Below are positions 34,985 through 45,160 of a stretch of 64,000 nucleotides of DNA, one piece after another. Position numbers and translations under genes: made by a program. The notes beneath the pieces are model-generated. The model had not been told where the DNA came from, made no database searches, and saw only the letters and a program-made list of their open reading frames with translations. Position 1 is the first letter of the stretch; each line of letters opens with the position of its first letter. Source of the stretch: Ahaetulla prasina (taxonomy: Eukaryota > Chordata > Lepidosauria > Squamata > Colubridae); contig NC_080541.1 in the NCBI RefSeq assembly GCF_028640845.1, positions 161,766,502 to 161,830,501 of the forward strand. Reading direction: 5' to 3'.

Positions 34985-35115
34985 TGTAGGTTTTGGTATA
35001 TTCGGATCTTTTCCCTTGTAAAATTGAAAGTATTTAGGCAACGTTTTGATGAGATCTCACTCATCATCTTCAGGCTGGAGTTTTTTGGCATTGTTCTTAT
35101 GTGAGCAAAGTGTGG
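34985..35115 (-). mobile_element. Penelope-like element end fragment
   Basis: Plus strand TAGGTTTTGGTATATTCGGA ... CAACGTTTTGATGAGATCTC ... CATCATCTTCAGGCTGGAG. Same block as at 35195, 40012 and 45388; all are on the minus strand. Confidence 0.78.
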
Positions 35116-35129
35116 ATTTTATATATTTT

Positions 35130-35132
35130 TAT

Positions 35133-35194
<62 letters not shown>
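35130..35194. repeat. (TA)n(TG)n microsatellite
   Basis: About 9 TA units followed by 26 or so TG units, ending at the next PLE fragment. Confidence 0.95.
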
Positions 35195-35197
<3 letters not shown>

Positions 35198-36113
35198 GTC
35201 TTTGGTTATTCGGATTTTCTCCCGCGTAAAATTGGAAGTGTCTTGGCGACGTTTCGACGAAGTCTCATGCGTCATCTTCAGGCTTCAGCTTCGTGCTTCT
35301 GGGAGCAATGTGTGATTGCAGCTGTTTCTTCCTTTTTAACTGCTAGTAGAGGTTTGAACTGATTGGGTGGGAGCTTGGCTATGCTCTGATTGGATGGGGT
35401 TTTTTTGTGCTCTGATTGGCTGGGGGTGTGTCCTGTTTGGGTGGGGGCTTGGTTGTGCTCAGATTAGTCTGAGTTGTAGGGGGATTTGAGCTGGTGAGCT
35501 GCATTGCTGTTGTTTGGCTTCGTGTTCATGGTCGTGCTACATCTTCATAGTGGGTGTCAGTCTGCTGCATGTATGGATTGGAGGGGTTTGAAATGGCTAA
35601 TGTTGCAGCTGCAGTCTGGCTTCTGGTCCTTGGTCATGCTTCATGATCAGTGTGGGTTTGGGTCTGCTTTCTGGGTGGATGTGTGGTGGTGACATCCGTG
35701 TGGACCTCGTGAGTGTGGGTCTGGTATCATTCCTCGTGTTAGGGACTTGTTTGTCAATAAGGGCGGGTTTCCAAATGGCTGGTAGGCGGGAGGTATCATC
35801 TCGTTTGATAGGCGAGATGAACTGTATTTTGGGGTGTAGGCTATTGAGGTGTGTGAGGAAGTTGTCAAGTTTTTCTTTCCCGTGTGGCCAGATTATGAAG
35901 GTGTCGTCTACATATCTGAGCCAGAGTTTGGGTTTGTGATCAGATTTTTCTAGAGCTTGGGTTGCAAAGTGTTCCATGTAGAGATTGGCAATGACAGGTG
36001 AGAGGGGTGATCCCATGGGTGCTCCTTCTACTTGTTTGTATTTTTGTCCATTATAGATGAAGTATGTGTTGGATAGGCAGTGGTTGGTCAGATCTAGGAT
36101 GTGCTTGGGGGGG
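35195..36113 (-). mobile_element. Penelope-like element, internally deleted
   Basis: The minus strand carries the RT palm (36016-35597 frame), then passes directly into the C-terminal linker and the GACGAAACGT-containing end. Relative to the copy at 45.4-47.0 kb, the GIY-YIG region is missing. Flanked by microsatellites on both sides. Confidence 0.85.
35597..36016 (-). pseudogene. PLE reverse transcriptase fragment fused to the post-endonuclease tail
   Basis: MGSPLSPVIANLYMEHF (RT motif B), KPKLWLRYVDDTFIIWPHG (motif C, catalytic YVDD) and LDNFLTHLNSLHPKIQF are typical of Penelope-like RTs, which are related to telomerase. Right after HPKIQF the frame continues as KRDDTSRLPAIWKPALIDKQ, a segment that in the 46-kb copy lies beyond the GIY-YIG domain. 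The joined frame stays open for 139 codons. This is a deletion derivative. Confidence 0.88.
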
Positions 36114-36114
36114 T

Positions 36115-36116
36115 TA

Positions 36117-36152
<36 letters not shown>
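36115..36152. repeat. (TA)n(TATG)n microsatellite
   Basis: Short TA run then eight TATG units at the 5' edge of the PLE copy. Confidence 0.92.
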
Positions 36153-36177
36153 TGTTTCTGTTGTCGTTAAATATTTA

Positions 36178-36330
36178 TCATAGAATCATAAAGTTGGAAT
36201 GGATTTCAAAGGTCTTCTAGTCTAACTCTTAATACGTAACTGTCCCTTTTCTCAGGCAGAGAAAGACTAATTATGATAAAGTTTCATTGATTGTCAGTCT
36301 GTAAACTTTTTGAAAGTGTTTTAGCTTGGC
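36178..36330 (-). mobile_element. CR1 3' end
   Basis: ATAGAATCATAAAGTTGGAA then TCAAAGGTCTTCTAGTCTAA: complement of the CR1 tail (CTAGATGACCTCCAAGGTCC). Confidence 0.7.
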
Positions 36331-37415
36331 AACTGAATCTACATCACTCCAGCACATTAATGTAAAGCCTACTTTAAACATGTAAAAACTTGTTACAGGA
36401 CAATTGTTAAAGGACAATTGAAGTATCAGGTGAGCAGTACGGCTGAACATTTTTTTAAAGGCTTTGTTCCTCTTAATGGCCTACTCCCAATCACTACTGA
36501 TATTTTTAAAAATTGCTCTTTTTGTTGTGATGAGATTGCAATACATCAGTAATACTCCATGATTATAGATACAGTTGCTATTTTATAGCTGTAGCACAGG
36601 CCAATGTGAAATTAGTAGCAGAAAAACGTAATCTAAACATTTTTTTCTCTCTTCCTTTCTCCATCCTGACTCCAAAACGGGTGCAAAGTTCCATCTGCTT
36701 CCATAATGCCTCTTTGTATGCTCTATGCATAATTGCATATAGAATGGTAGACCAGGGGGCAAACTATTCTGACTTGAGAAACGCAGCTCACTAATCCAGC
36801 CACAGGAAATCACAATGACCTAAAAACTCAAGAGATCCCCATTATTTCTACAGATGAGGGCCCATAAACCTCAGTCAGCCCATAGTTTGCTAATACCTGG
36901 TCTAACACTAATTAATTTAGGTCAAGTGTCCTCCTACTCACTCCTTTTGGGTTACAAGGAAAGAGCTGCAAGGGAGAGAAAATAAGGAATGACGTACGAA
37001 ATAAAAACAACTGGAATTAGCTTCAGTGGCATTTTACATTGGAATCAGCAGGACTGGGAGGTACAAAATCCGATTTCTGGCAATGTTGAAAGAACAAGAA
37101 AAAAGAAGAGATAATAATATAGGATAATAGGTTAGAATTCTATTCTGTACTGTATTGACAAAATGTCAACCTCTGCTCCCATTTTTCAAAGGGTAATAGT
37201 GATATCCAAGGAAATGCTATAAGGCTAAAAACACACACACCCCTTTTTTTTTTGCCTTACATTAGTATACTAGGGAGTATTTGTCTTGAACAATAAATGG
37301 GATTTTGATGGAAGGGGCTGGGAAGTGCTTCGGAGATAATTTGAATATGAGAATAAAATAGAAAGCAAAGAATTAAATTCCTTTCATTAGGTTTTATTAA
37401 ATTAGATTCAACCTT
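36331..37415. other. Intronic DNA, no gene seen
   Basis: No exon or repeat recognised apart from short CA/poly-T runs near 37232-37250. Confidence 0.45.
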
Positions 37416-37418
37416 AGA

Positions 37419-37618
37419 CTGTCTACTGTCGACCTCACCCCATTCCTAAGAGGTCTTTAAGGGGCGTGCATAAGTGCACCAGCGTGCCTACTGTCCCTGT
37501 CCTAATTTTCCCTTTTATTCATATCCATTTCATATTTTCATAATCATGTTTATACTTATATCTGTTATCTAATACATGCTTGACAAAAATAAAATAAAAT
37601 AATAAATAAATAAATATT
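37419..37618 (+). mobile_element. 5'-truncated copy of the 20-25 kb LINE family
   Basis: GTCGACCTCACCCCATTCCT then AAGGGGCGTGCATAAGTGCA and GTGCCTACTGTCCCTGTCCT parallel the complement of 20090-19990, ending in an AATAAATAAATAAATA tail. Only the last RT codons and the 3' UTR are present, so it was truncated on insertion. Confidence 0.85.
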
Positions 37619-37936
37619 TGAACGAAAATTGTGCTTCTAGGTTTTTGTTTTCAGAACTGAAGACCTAATCCTACTTCTGCCAGTAGCACCTATAAAATGA
37701 GACTGTTTAGAAGCTAGAACTCACATTTAATAAAACTGCTTGCATAAGAAACCAAAGCAAAAAACTATCACTGCAGAATAACATTGATCAGCTGACACTT
37801 ATGTTCATTGTTGCTAAAGTATAATTAATAAAGCCAGCATGCTAGTTATTTTTTTCATTATTTGGTTGTTAATCAAAGCGAAGGCAGTAGGTGGCTCTGT
37901 AGCACTGCTTGTCTGTATGGTAACTAACATGCATGG

Positions 37937-38033
37937 AGAAGGAAGGAAGGAAGGAAGGAAGGAAGGAAGGAAGGAAGGAAGGAAGGAAGGAAGGAAGGAA
38001 GGAAGGAAGGAAGGAAGGAAGGAAGGAAGGAAG
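37937..38033. repeat. (GGAA)n microsatellite
   Basis: About 24 perfect GGAA units; open in several frames on both strands but not a gene. Confidence 0.97.
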
Positions 38034-38582
38034 TTTAAGAAATATGTTTTAGAAAATAGAGAAATAAGATGCAGTGTCAAGACAAATATGCACTTATTAA
38101 GTCTCATATATTCTTTCATTCAAAGTGCTTGGGTTTAAAAATATAACACCACCATATTTTCTAGGTATTATATAATCATATCGGCAACCGATATGGACAT
38201 CTTTATTCCAAATGGGAAAAGCTGAATAACAACAAAGGCTCTATCCAATCCATGACTTAGCTATATAATGAGACTGGCTAACGGAGAAATGAACAACGGA
38301 ATTTGTTAACTATCCACATTAGTGCTGGCTTACTTAAGCCACTCACAATCAAAAGAAATTGATAATCAATTTGCATCAAACTCAATCATTTAAGCCATTG
38401 GAGTTCAGAAAGCACAAAGCTGATTTTTCTTTTTGATGTGATTTTTACTGATAAAAATAAAAGGAAGAAAAGGACTAATGTGAATTTGCAAACTTGGTCC
38501 TCTGCTGACTTAAAATGCTGCCTCTTCATATCTTGAAATACCGAGTAAACTCTGCTTTGGAGAAAAATAAACTTAGTTTCTT

Positions 38583-39030
38583 TTCTTTAAATTTGTTTTA
38601 TTGAGTTTCTACAATTAAACAATTCTTATTCACCTCTTGTGTATGACTGTGAACATTTACATATCATTCACCTATACTCTATACATTTTTACTAAATCTA
38701 CATTCTATTTTATCTGTTTTTTTCCCCTTTTTGCTATTTTTGATCCAGTTGTACCATTTCTCCCATATTAGGTAAAAATCCGAGTCCATTAATCCTTTCA
38801 GTTCAAGCGTCAATTTGTCCATTTTGGCACAATCCAATACTTTTTTAATTATTAAGTCTTCAGAGGGTATATTTGAGCTTCTCCAACATTGCGCGAAGGC
38901 CAATCTTGCCACAGTTGTCATGTGTAAAATGATGTATGTTGGTTTTTTTTAATCATATTTCCTTTTCGTTATTCCTAGAAGAAACAATTCCAGTGTGTAT
39001 TCTATCTGGAAGCCTGTTTCTTCCCGAAAT
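38583..39030 (-). mobile_element. L1 LINE fragment (ORF2 C-terminus and 3' UTR)
   Basis: Minus strand frame 38921-38679 reads MTTVARLAFAQCWRSSNIPS, KKVLDCAKMDKLTLELKG, FYLIWEKWYNWIKN. The AQ.WR...IPS and DFY.IWEKWYNW pattern is the C-terminal tail of vertebrate L1 ORF2. Older, isolated copy. Confidence 0.72.
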
Positions 39031-39870
39031 AAACTTAGTTTCATTGAGGTAAACATCACAGTCTTTCCAAAAAAAATCTAAGTTCCTTTCAGATCCAAAC
39101 TGAAGACCACAAGCTAATTTTTGCGGACAGACTCAGAAATGACTTGTGTCACTGATTATACGTATTTTACAAACAACAACCCCTGCAAGTTAACAACCAC
39201 TGTACATGGATACTCCTGTTTCACATTAAAATGTCTGGAAATATAAGGCAGTGCCTTTGAACATTTGTCTGTGTTACGTATATGTGTAATAATCTTCATG
39301 CTCTTCAGAAATACTAATTCTGAAGGACCTTTCTGAAACAATTTTAGCATTTAAGGCTGAATGCTGTCCAAAGTACTAATGAACAATGAGGTAGTAAAAG
39401 AATTATCTGTCTACAACTGAGCTTCAAGAAATGCCTGGAAAGGAGCAAGAAAAACCACTCATGTGGTTTTTCTCATAACAAATCCTTTGTGAAACTATAT
39501 GATGCTAAGTATTAAGTATCATTATATATAAAATGATGAAATTCCTTCCATTGGAATTAGAAATAGGTCCAGAAGCTTCACAGTAATTGAAAGGCAATAG
39601 AAAACAGAATTATGAGCAGCAGTACCCATCATTACAACAAAGTGGTCTCAGAATCAACACCAAGAGAAAATCAAAAGAAATTCTCAAGCACCCTGAGAAT
39701 AAGGTTTTTTAAAAAACTCCTCTTTTTTCAAAGGGGAAGGGAACTTGCAAAGTTGCGGGGCAGGTATTCCCCTCTGGTGAATGCTCCTTTTTTCAAGTTT
39801 TCAAATTAATTGTACATGGACGTTCATTTGTAGAACTATTCAGATGTGAGCAGATTCTTTCAAATCAAAT
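39031..39870. other. Intronic DNA, no gene seen
   Basis: No exon or repeat recognised. Confidence 0.45.
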
Positions 39871-39874
39871 CCAT

Positions 39875-39875
39875 A

Positions 39876-39954
<79 letters not shown>

Positions 39955-39960
39955 CACATA

Positions 39961-40010
<50 letters not shown>
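39875..40010. repeat. Compound (TATC)n-(TC)n-(TG)n microsatellite
   Basis: About 20 TATC units, then TC, then TG, ending at the PLE fragment at 40012. Confidence 0.96.
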
Positions 40011-40011
<1 letters not shown>

Positions 40012-40330
40012 TCTTGGCAACGTTTCGACAAGGTCTCACTCATCATCTTCAGGCTGGTGTCTTCGGTTTTGTGCTTTTTGAGCAAAGAGTGGTCGGAGCT
40101 GCCGTCTCTCTATAAATATTGATGGGAGTGTTCTGTAAGCGGGTTGGTTGGCTGTGTGGTTGCATCTTGATTGGTAGATGGAGTGGGTGTTTGCAGATTG
40201 GTCGAGGTGGGGAGTGCTACTGTGAATGGGTTGGTTGGCTCTGTGGTTGCATCCTGATTGGCAGATGGAGTGGGTGTTTGCAGATTGGTTGGCTGTTTCG
40301 TAGCATCCTATGTGGGTGTGGTCCTGGTCT
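40008..40330 (-). mobile_element. Penelope-like element, distal half of a copy split by L2
   Basis: CAACGTTTCGACAAGGTCTC, CATCATCTTCAGGCTGGTG, then GTTGGTTGGCTGTGTGGTTG repeated in two ~88-bp units (from about 40143 and 40229). It corresponds to 45440-45670 of the next copy, where there is only one such unit. It stops at GTGTGGTCCTGGTC, right beside the L2 tail. Confidence 0.8.
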
Positions 40331-40331
40331 T

Positions 40332-40332
<1 letters not shown>

Positions 40333-40372
<40 letters not shown>
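40333..40372. repeat. (AAT)n tail of the L2 element
   Basis: Thirteen AAT units on the plus strand; in L2 orientation this is the terminal repeat tail. Confidence 0.93.
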
Positions 40373-40373
<1 letters not shown>

Positions 40374-40556
40374 TTTTAATTTGTATACCGCCCTTCTCCC
40401 GAAGGACTCAGGGCGGTGAACAGGCAGATAAAATATAAATACACACAATAATTAAAAACATCCCTTAAAAAACTAATTTAAATGCCCAAAATGTTAAAAA
40501 ACGTACTCCCCCGTAAAATAACAAAATTTTAAAAACCCATCCAATAAAAATAAAAA

Positions 40557-42059
40557 TCAGGCTAGTCCAGCCATACGAAATAAATAAGTTTTAAGTTCGC
40601 GGCGAAAGGTCCTAAGGTCAGGTAATTGTCGAAGTCCGAGGGGAAGTTCGTTCCACAGGGTCGGAGCCCCCACAGAGAAGGCCCTCCCCCTGGGGGCCGC
40701 CAGTCGACACCATTTGGCTGACGGCACCCTGAGGAGTCCTTCTCTGTGGGAGCGTACCGGACGATGGGAGATAGAAGCCGGCAGTAGGCGGTCCCGTAGA
40801 TAGCCCGGTCCTAAGCCATGGAGCGCTTTAAAGGTGGTAACCAATACCTTGAAGCGCACCCGGAAAACAACAGGTAGCCAGTGCAGTCTGCGCAGGATAG
40901 GTGTTATGTGGGAGCTCCGAGACGCTCCCTCAATAACCCGTGCAGCCGCGTTCTGAACTAGCTGAAGTCTCCGGGTGCCCTTCAAGGGGAGCCCCATGTA
41001 GAGAGCATTGCAGTAGTCCAGGCGAGAGGTAACGAGAGCATGAGTGACTGTGCATAAGGCATCCCGGTCCAGGAAGGGACGCAACTGGCGGATCAGGCGA
41101 ACCTGATAAAATGCTCTCCTGGAGACGGTCACCAAATGGTCTTCAAAGGACAACCGACCATCCAGGAGCACGCCCAAGTTGCGTACCTTCTCCATTGGGG
41201 CCAATGATTCCCCCCCAACAGACAGCCGCATCTGCAGCTGACTGTACCGAGGTGCCGGCATCCACAGCCACTCCGTCTTGGAGGGATTAAGTTTGAGCCT
41301 GTTCCTCCCCATCCAGACCCGTACGGCTTCCAGACACCGGGACAGTACTTCGACAGCTTCACTGGGGTGGCCCGGGGTGGAAAAGTACAGCTGGGTGTCA
41401 TCAGCGTACAGTTGGTATCTCACCCCAAAGCCACTGATGATCTCACCCAGCGGCTTCATATAGATGTTGAACAGGAGGGGTGAGAGAATCGACCCCTGTG
41501 GCACCCCACACATGAGGCACCTTGGAGTCAATCTCTGCCCCCCTGTCAACACCGTCTGCGTCCAATCAGAGAGGTAGGAGGAGAACCACCGATAAACGGT
41601 GCCTCCCACTCCCAACCCCTCCAACCGGCGCAGCAGGATACCATGGTCGATGGTATCAAAAGCTGCTGAGAGGTCTAATAGGACCAGGGCAGAGGAGTAA
41701 CCCCTATCCCTGGCCCTCCAGAGATCATCCACCAGTGCGACCAAAGCTGTCTCCGTACTGTATCCGGGCCGGAAGCCGGACTGGAACGGGTCTAGATAGA
41801 CAGCTTCATCCAGGTACTGGGGTAGCTGACATGCCACCACACTCTCTACAACCTTCGCCGTGGCGAAGATTGAGACTGGCCGGTAGTTCCTAAAACAGCT
41901 GGGTCCAGGAAGGCTTCTTGAGGAGGGTCTCACCACCGCCTCTTTCAAGGCAGCGGAAAGACCCCTCCCGCAAAGAAGCATTTGTAATCCCTGAGCCAGC
42001 CTCGTGTCACCTCCTGAGTAGCCAGTACTAACCAGGAGGGGCACGGATCCAGTAAACAT
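40557..42059 (-). pseudogene. L2 reverse transcriptase
   Basis: 500 codons. RT motifs: FRNYRPVSIFATAKVVE, LVLLDLSAAFDTIDHGIL (motif A), GVPQGSILSPLLFNIYM (motif B), YQLYADDTQLYFSTP (motif C, catalytic YADD), NRLKLNPSKTEWLWM, VRNLGVLLDGRLS, and the thumb RLDYCNALYMGLPLKG. The C-terminal domain (LRRLHWLPVVFRVRFK, LWNELPLGLRQLPDLRTF) runs to the normal end FRMAGLA. The RT domain is intact; the first residues of this frame are read out of phase from the preceding linker frame, so ORF2 is broken upstream near 41950-42060. Confidence 0.93.
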
Positions 42060-42496
42060 GTGGTGGCGTTCAGCCTACCCAGCAACCTGTCCATGTCCTC
42101 GGGAGTCACAGGATCAAAGTCATCCCAAACCACCTCAACAAGACGGGCCTCAGAACCCTCGACTGGATCTACCCAATTTTGATCCAATCCGTCCCGAAGC
42201 TGAACGATTTTGTCGTATAGATAACCGTTAAACTCCTCGGCACGCCCTTGTAGGGGGTCCTCCTGCCCCTCCTGTTGAAGGAGCGAGCGGGTCACCCGAA
42301 ACAGGGCGGCCGGGCGGTTATCTGCCGACGCAATGAGGGAGGAAACGTAGGAACGCTTCGCAACCCTCATTGCCACTAGGTAGGTCCTACTATAGGACCT
42401 AACTAGTGTCCGATCAGCCTCAGAGCGGCTGGATCTCCAGGCACTCTCTAGGCGTCTTCTTCGGCGGTTCATCTCCTCAGCTCCTCGGAGAACCAA
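41945..42496 (-). pseudogene. L2 linker between endonuclease and RT
   Basis: Frame reads NRRRRRLESAWRSSRSEADR, YVSSLIASADNRPAALFRVT, LLGRLNATTCLLDPCPSWL. This is the stretch between the endonuclease and RT palm in L2 ORF2 (the TTC.LDPCPSWL block immediately precedes the palm). Offset by a frameshift from both neighbours. Confidence 0.88.
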
Positions 42497-43359
42497 GGAG
42501 CTGGTTGAGACCGACGCCGGGTCAGAGGCCGCAAAGGCACGACACGGTCCAAAGCTCCAGCCGCGGCCCGTTCCCAGGCCGCAACTAGCTCTTCAGTCGA
42601 GTCGTGGGCCAGGTGTTCGGGAAACGGCCCAAGCTCCGTCAGGAACCTCTCCGGGTCCATCAGGCGCCTGGGACGGAACCAACGCATTGGTTCAGTCTCC
42701 CTGCGGTGGTGGGTAGCGGTCAGAAAGTCTAGACGAAGGAGAAAATGATCTGACCATGACAAAGGTTCAACAACTAAATCATTTAAAACCAGATCATTAG
42801 ACCACTGGCCAGAGATAAAAATCAGGTCTAGGGTACCTCCCCCGACGTGGGTAGGGCCGTCAATTAACTGAATCAGGTCCATGGCCGTCATGGAAGCCAT
42901 GAACTCCTGAGCTGCCAAGGATGCTACGCCGGCTGATGGCAAATTGAAATCCCCCATGACCAACAGTCTGGGGGTTTCAACTGCCAACCCGACCAGCAAC
43001 TCCAACAGCTCAGGCAGGGCTGTAGTCACGCAGCAAGGAGCCAGGTACGTGATCAACAAGCCCACCTGAGTTCTACGACCCCACTTCACGAAGAGGGATT
43101 CACACCCAGCTATCTGAGGCACAGTGGTTTCCCTCGGCTCAAGACTCTCCTTAATGATAACCGCCACCCCTCCACCCCTACCCTGGGCCCTCGGCTGATG
43201 GAATGCTCGGAAGCCTGGTGGGCACATCTCCACTAGGGGGACCCCCCCTTCGGTGCCAAGCCAGGTCTCCGTAATGCCCATAACGTCCGCGGTCCCTTCC
43301 TGAATAAGATCTGAAATCAGGGGGGCTTTATTAACCGCGGACCTGGCATTACATAACAT
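42469..43359 (-). pseudogene. L2 APE-type endonuclease
   Basis: Begins [18 protein letters not shown]. Motifs: ITETWLG (catalytic Glu), [46 protein letters not shown] (catalytic His). 296 codons, complete domain. The start ATG (43359-43357) overlaps the stop of the upstream frame as TGATG; the endonuclease frame is itself open for some distance upstream. Confidence 0.93.
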
Positions 43360-43913
43360 CAGCCGGAGGCCCAGGTCCTGATTACCCTGGCCACTCGGGT
43401 CACGGGAAATTTCTGGGGGGCCGGAGCACGCAATCGCTCGTAAACAGCGAGGGCGAGGCCCCGAGACCTGATGTGCCCCCCCCTTCCGTCATATCTGCCT
43501 CTCCCACTTACCGTAGTAATAGCTCGACCCTGACAAACTGGAACGACATCCCTCGCCATAACCCCAGGACCTATTAAGTTACCGCCGCGAACATATGGTG
43601 GACCTAGCCCCCTCCCTGACGGGTTTTCCCCCCCACCCATCCACCCCCCTACCCCTCCCAACCCGAACCCGTCAGTTCCCACCCTCCCCTTAAAATTCCC
43701 ATTAAAACTCCCCTTAAAAAACCGATTAAAACAGTTAATTAAAAATCCCCTGAGTCTCCTATTTTTGGCATGCCACCTCTCGGGGTTCCAAAACCCGTCC
43801 TCAAGATGGGCCCTCGATAATGTGGAGGGCCAAACCCGCGAGAGAGGGGAATCTCGCAGGGCAAGAAGGTCGGCCGCTGTAAATGTTCGCATAACAATAA
43901 TCTGGTAAACCAA
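43359..43913 (-). pseudogene. Upstream frame of L2 (possible ORF1), function unknown
   Basis: 184 codons, no family recognised. Contains basic and glycine-rich stretches ([42 protein letters not shown]), which would suit RNA binding but could also reflect base composition. Ends in WASG and a TGA that shares its A with the endonuclease ATG. A second open frame covers 44268-43801 in another phase. Confidence 0.4.
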
Positions 43914-44249
43914 AGGGTTGCGTCCACAAATATGTCATGTCATTGAAATCATGAGAAATGGTGGAAAAGCAGTCCTGGTCGGTCAAGTTGTTCAAGAAGA
44001 TGGTGTAATACACGAGACAGAAATCGGCTGAAAGGAATCCTCGACGACAAAAGAGGTAGACAACGGCCCAAGTGATGGAGAAAGGGCCAGATGATTCAAT
44101 GTTTATGTGAAAGTAGAGAGTCATCCCCGCTGTCGTCGCCCTCATTACGACGTCAACTGCCATCGGGAAACAATCACCCCCAGAAAGCTGTCCAAAGAGA
44201 CCCGTGGACCGGCAAGCTATCTGTTCCGCCGATGAGTGGGCAATGACAT

Positions 44250-45160
44250 CAAAATGCCCCCCCCCCACCGGCTGCCGTCATCTGCTGGTCGCTTCTGGTC
44301 AATTCTGCAGTTTCAGTTCGGCTAAAAAGAGGGCGAGAGGAGGGCGAGAGTGACAAACGCCCCCTCCGCCCCCTCCAAAGGTGAAAGGAGGGCGAGTGAA
44401 AGGAGGGCGAGTGTGTCAAGCGCCAAGGGGCGAGAGGAGGGCGAGAGTGACAAACGCCCCCTCCGCCCCCACCGCAGGCAAGAGGAGGGCGAGAGTGACA
44501 AACGCCCCCTCCGCCCCCACCGCAGGCAAGAGGAGGACGAGGGAGAGGAGGCGGCGTCAACGCCCCTCCGCCCCTCCGCCTCCGCCCCCACCCCTCTGCC
44601 GACCACCGCCGCTGCCGTCATCTGCTGGTCGCTTCTGGTCAATTCTGCAGTTTCAGTTCGGCTAAAAGAGGCGAGAGGAGGCGAGGTGACAACGCCTCCG
44701 CCTCAAAGGTGAAAGGAGGCGAGTGAAAGGAGGCGAGTGTGTCAGCGCCAAGGCGAGAGGAGGCGAGAGTGACAAACGCCCCCTCCGCCCCCACCGCAGG
44801 CAAGAGGAGGGCGAGTGAGAGGAGGCGGCGTCAACGCCCCTCCGCCCCTCCGCCCCCCCCCCCCCCTGCCGACCACCGCCGCTGCCGTCAAAAGCGGCGA
44901 AAGAAAATGCCAGAGGCCAGCCGCCGCCCCAAACGAGCCGGCCGAGCTGGCAGAACATGCCGGCAGCATTTGGGCTCGTCCTGCCGGCCCAGCTCTTCCC
45001 GAGGGCAAAAAACCCTCTCCCTGGGTCGGCAGGAGATCAGTTCAACCAGGAAGGGGGGGCAGCGATGTCAAAACGCCCCTCCCTTCTGTCCAGACCGCCG
45101 GACAAGAGAGACCATCGCCCCGCGAAGTCAATGCGGCGCCATCTTGCGCATGCCCTATCC
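44250..45160 (-). promoter_or_regulatory. CpG-rich tandem monomers in the L2 5' region
   Basis: The block GCTGCCGTCATCTGCTGGTC...GTTCGGCTAAAA occurs at about 44271 and 44610, and CGCTGCCGTCAAAAG begins again at about 44879, giving monomers of about 340 and 270 bp. Each contains shorter repeats of GTGACAAACGCCCCCTCCGC and CACCGCAGGCAAGAGGAG. Very high GC against AT-rich surroundings. The end GCGCCATCTTGCGCATGC (about 45150) looks like the start of the element (AAGATGGCGCC on the minus strand). Promoter role is inferred. Confidence 0.6.

Larger units (their letters stand above)
40376..45160 (-). mobile_element. Near full-length L2 LINE
   Basis: From right to left: a CpG-rich repeated 5' region (45160-44260), an upstream frame (43913-43359), endonuclease (43359-42469), linker (42496-41945), RT (42059-40557), and 3' end (TATACCGCCCTTCTCCCGAA) with an (ATT)n tail. 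Three frames overlap by tens of codons, which marks frameshifts rather than design. Protein motifs match squamate L2. It appears inserted in a PLE copy. Confidence 0.9.

Noticed and set aside
37814..38138. Frames reading GRKE repeats or LPSF repeats
   Set aside because: Produced by a perfect (GGAA)n microsatellite.
39875..39960. CRISPR-like regular repeat
   Set aside because: Uninterrupted tetranucleotide microsatellite without spacers, in a vertebrate genome.
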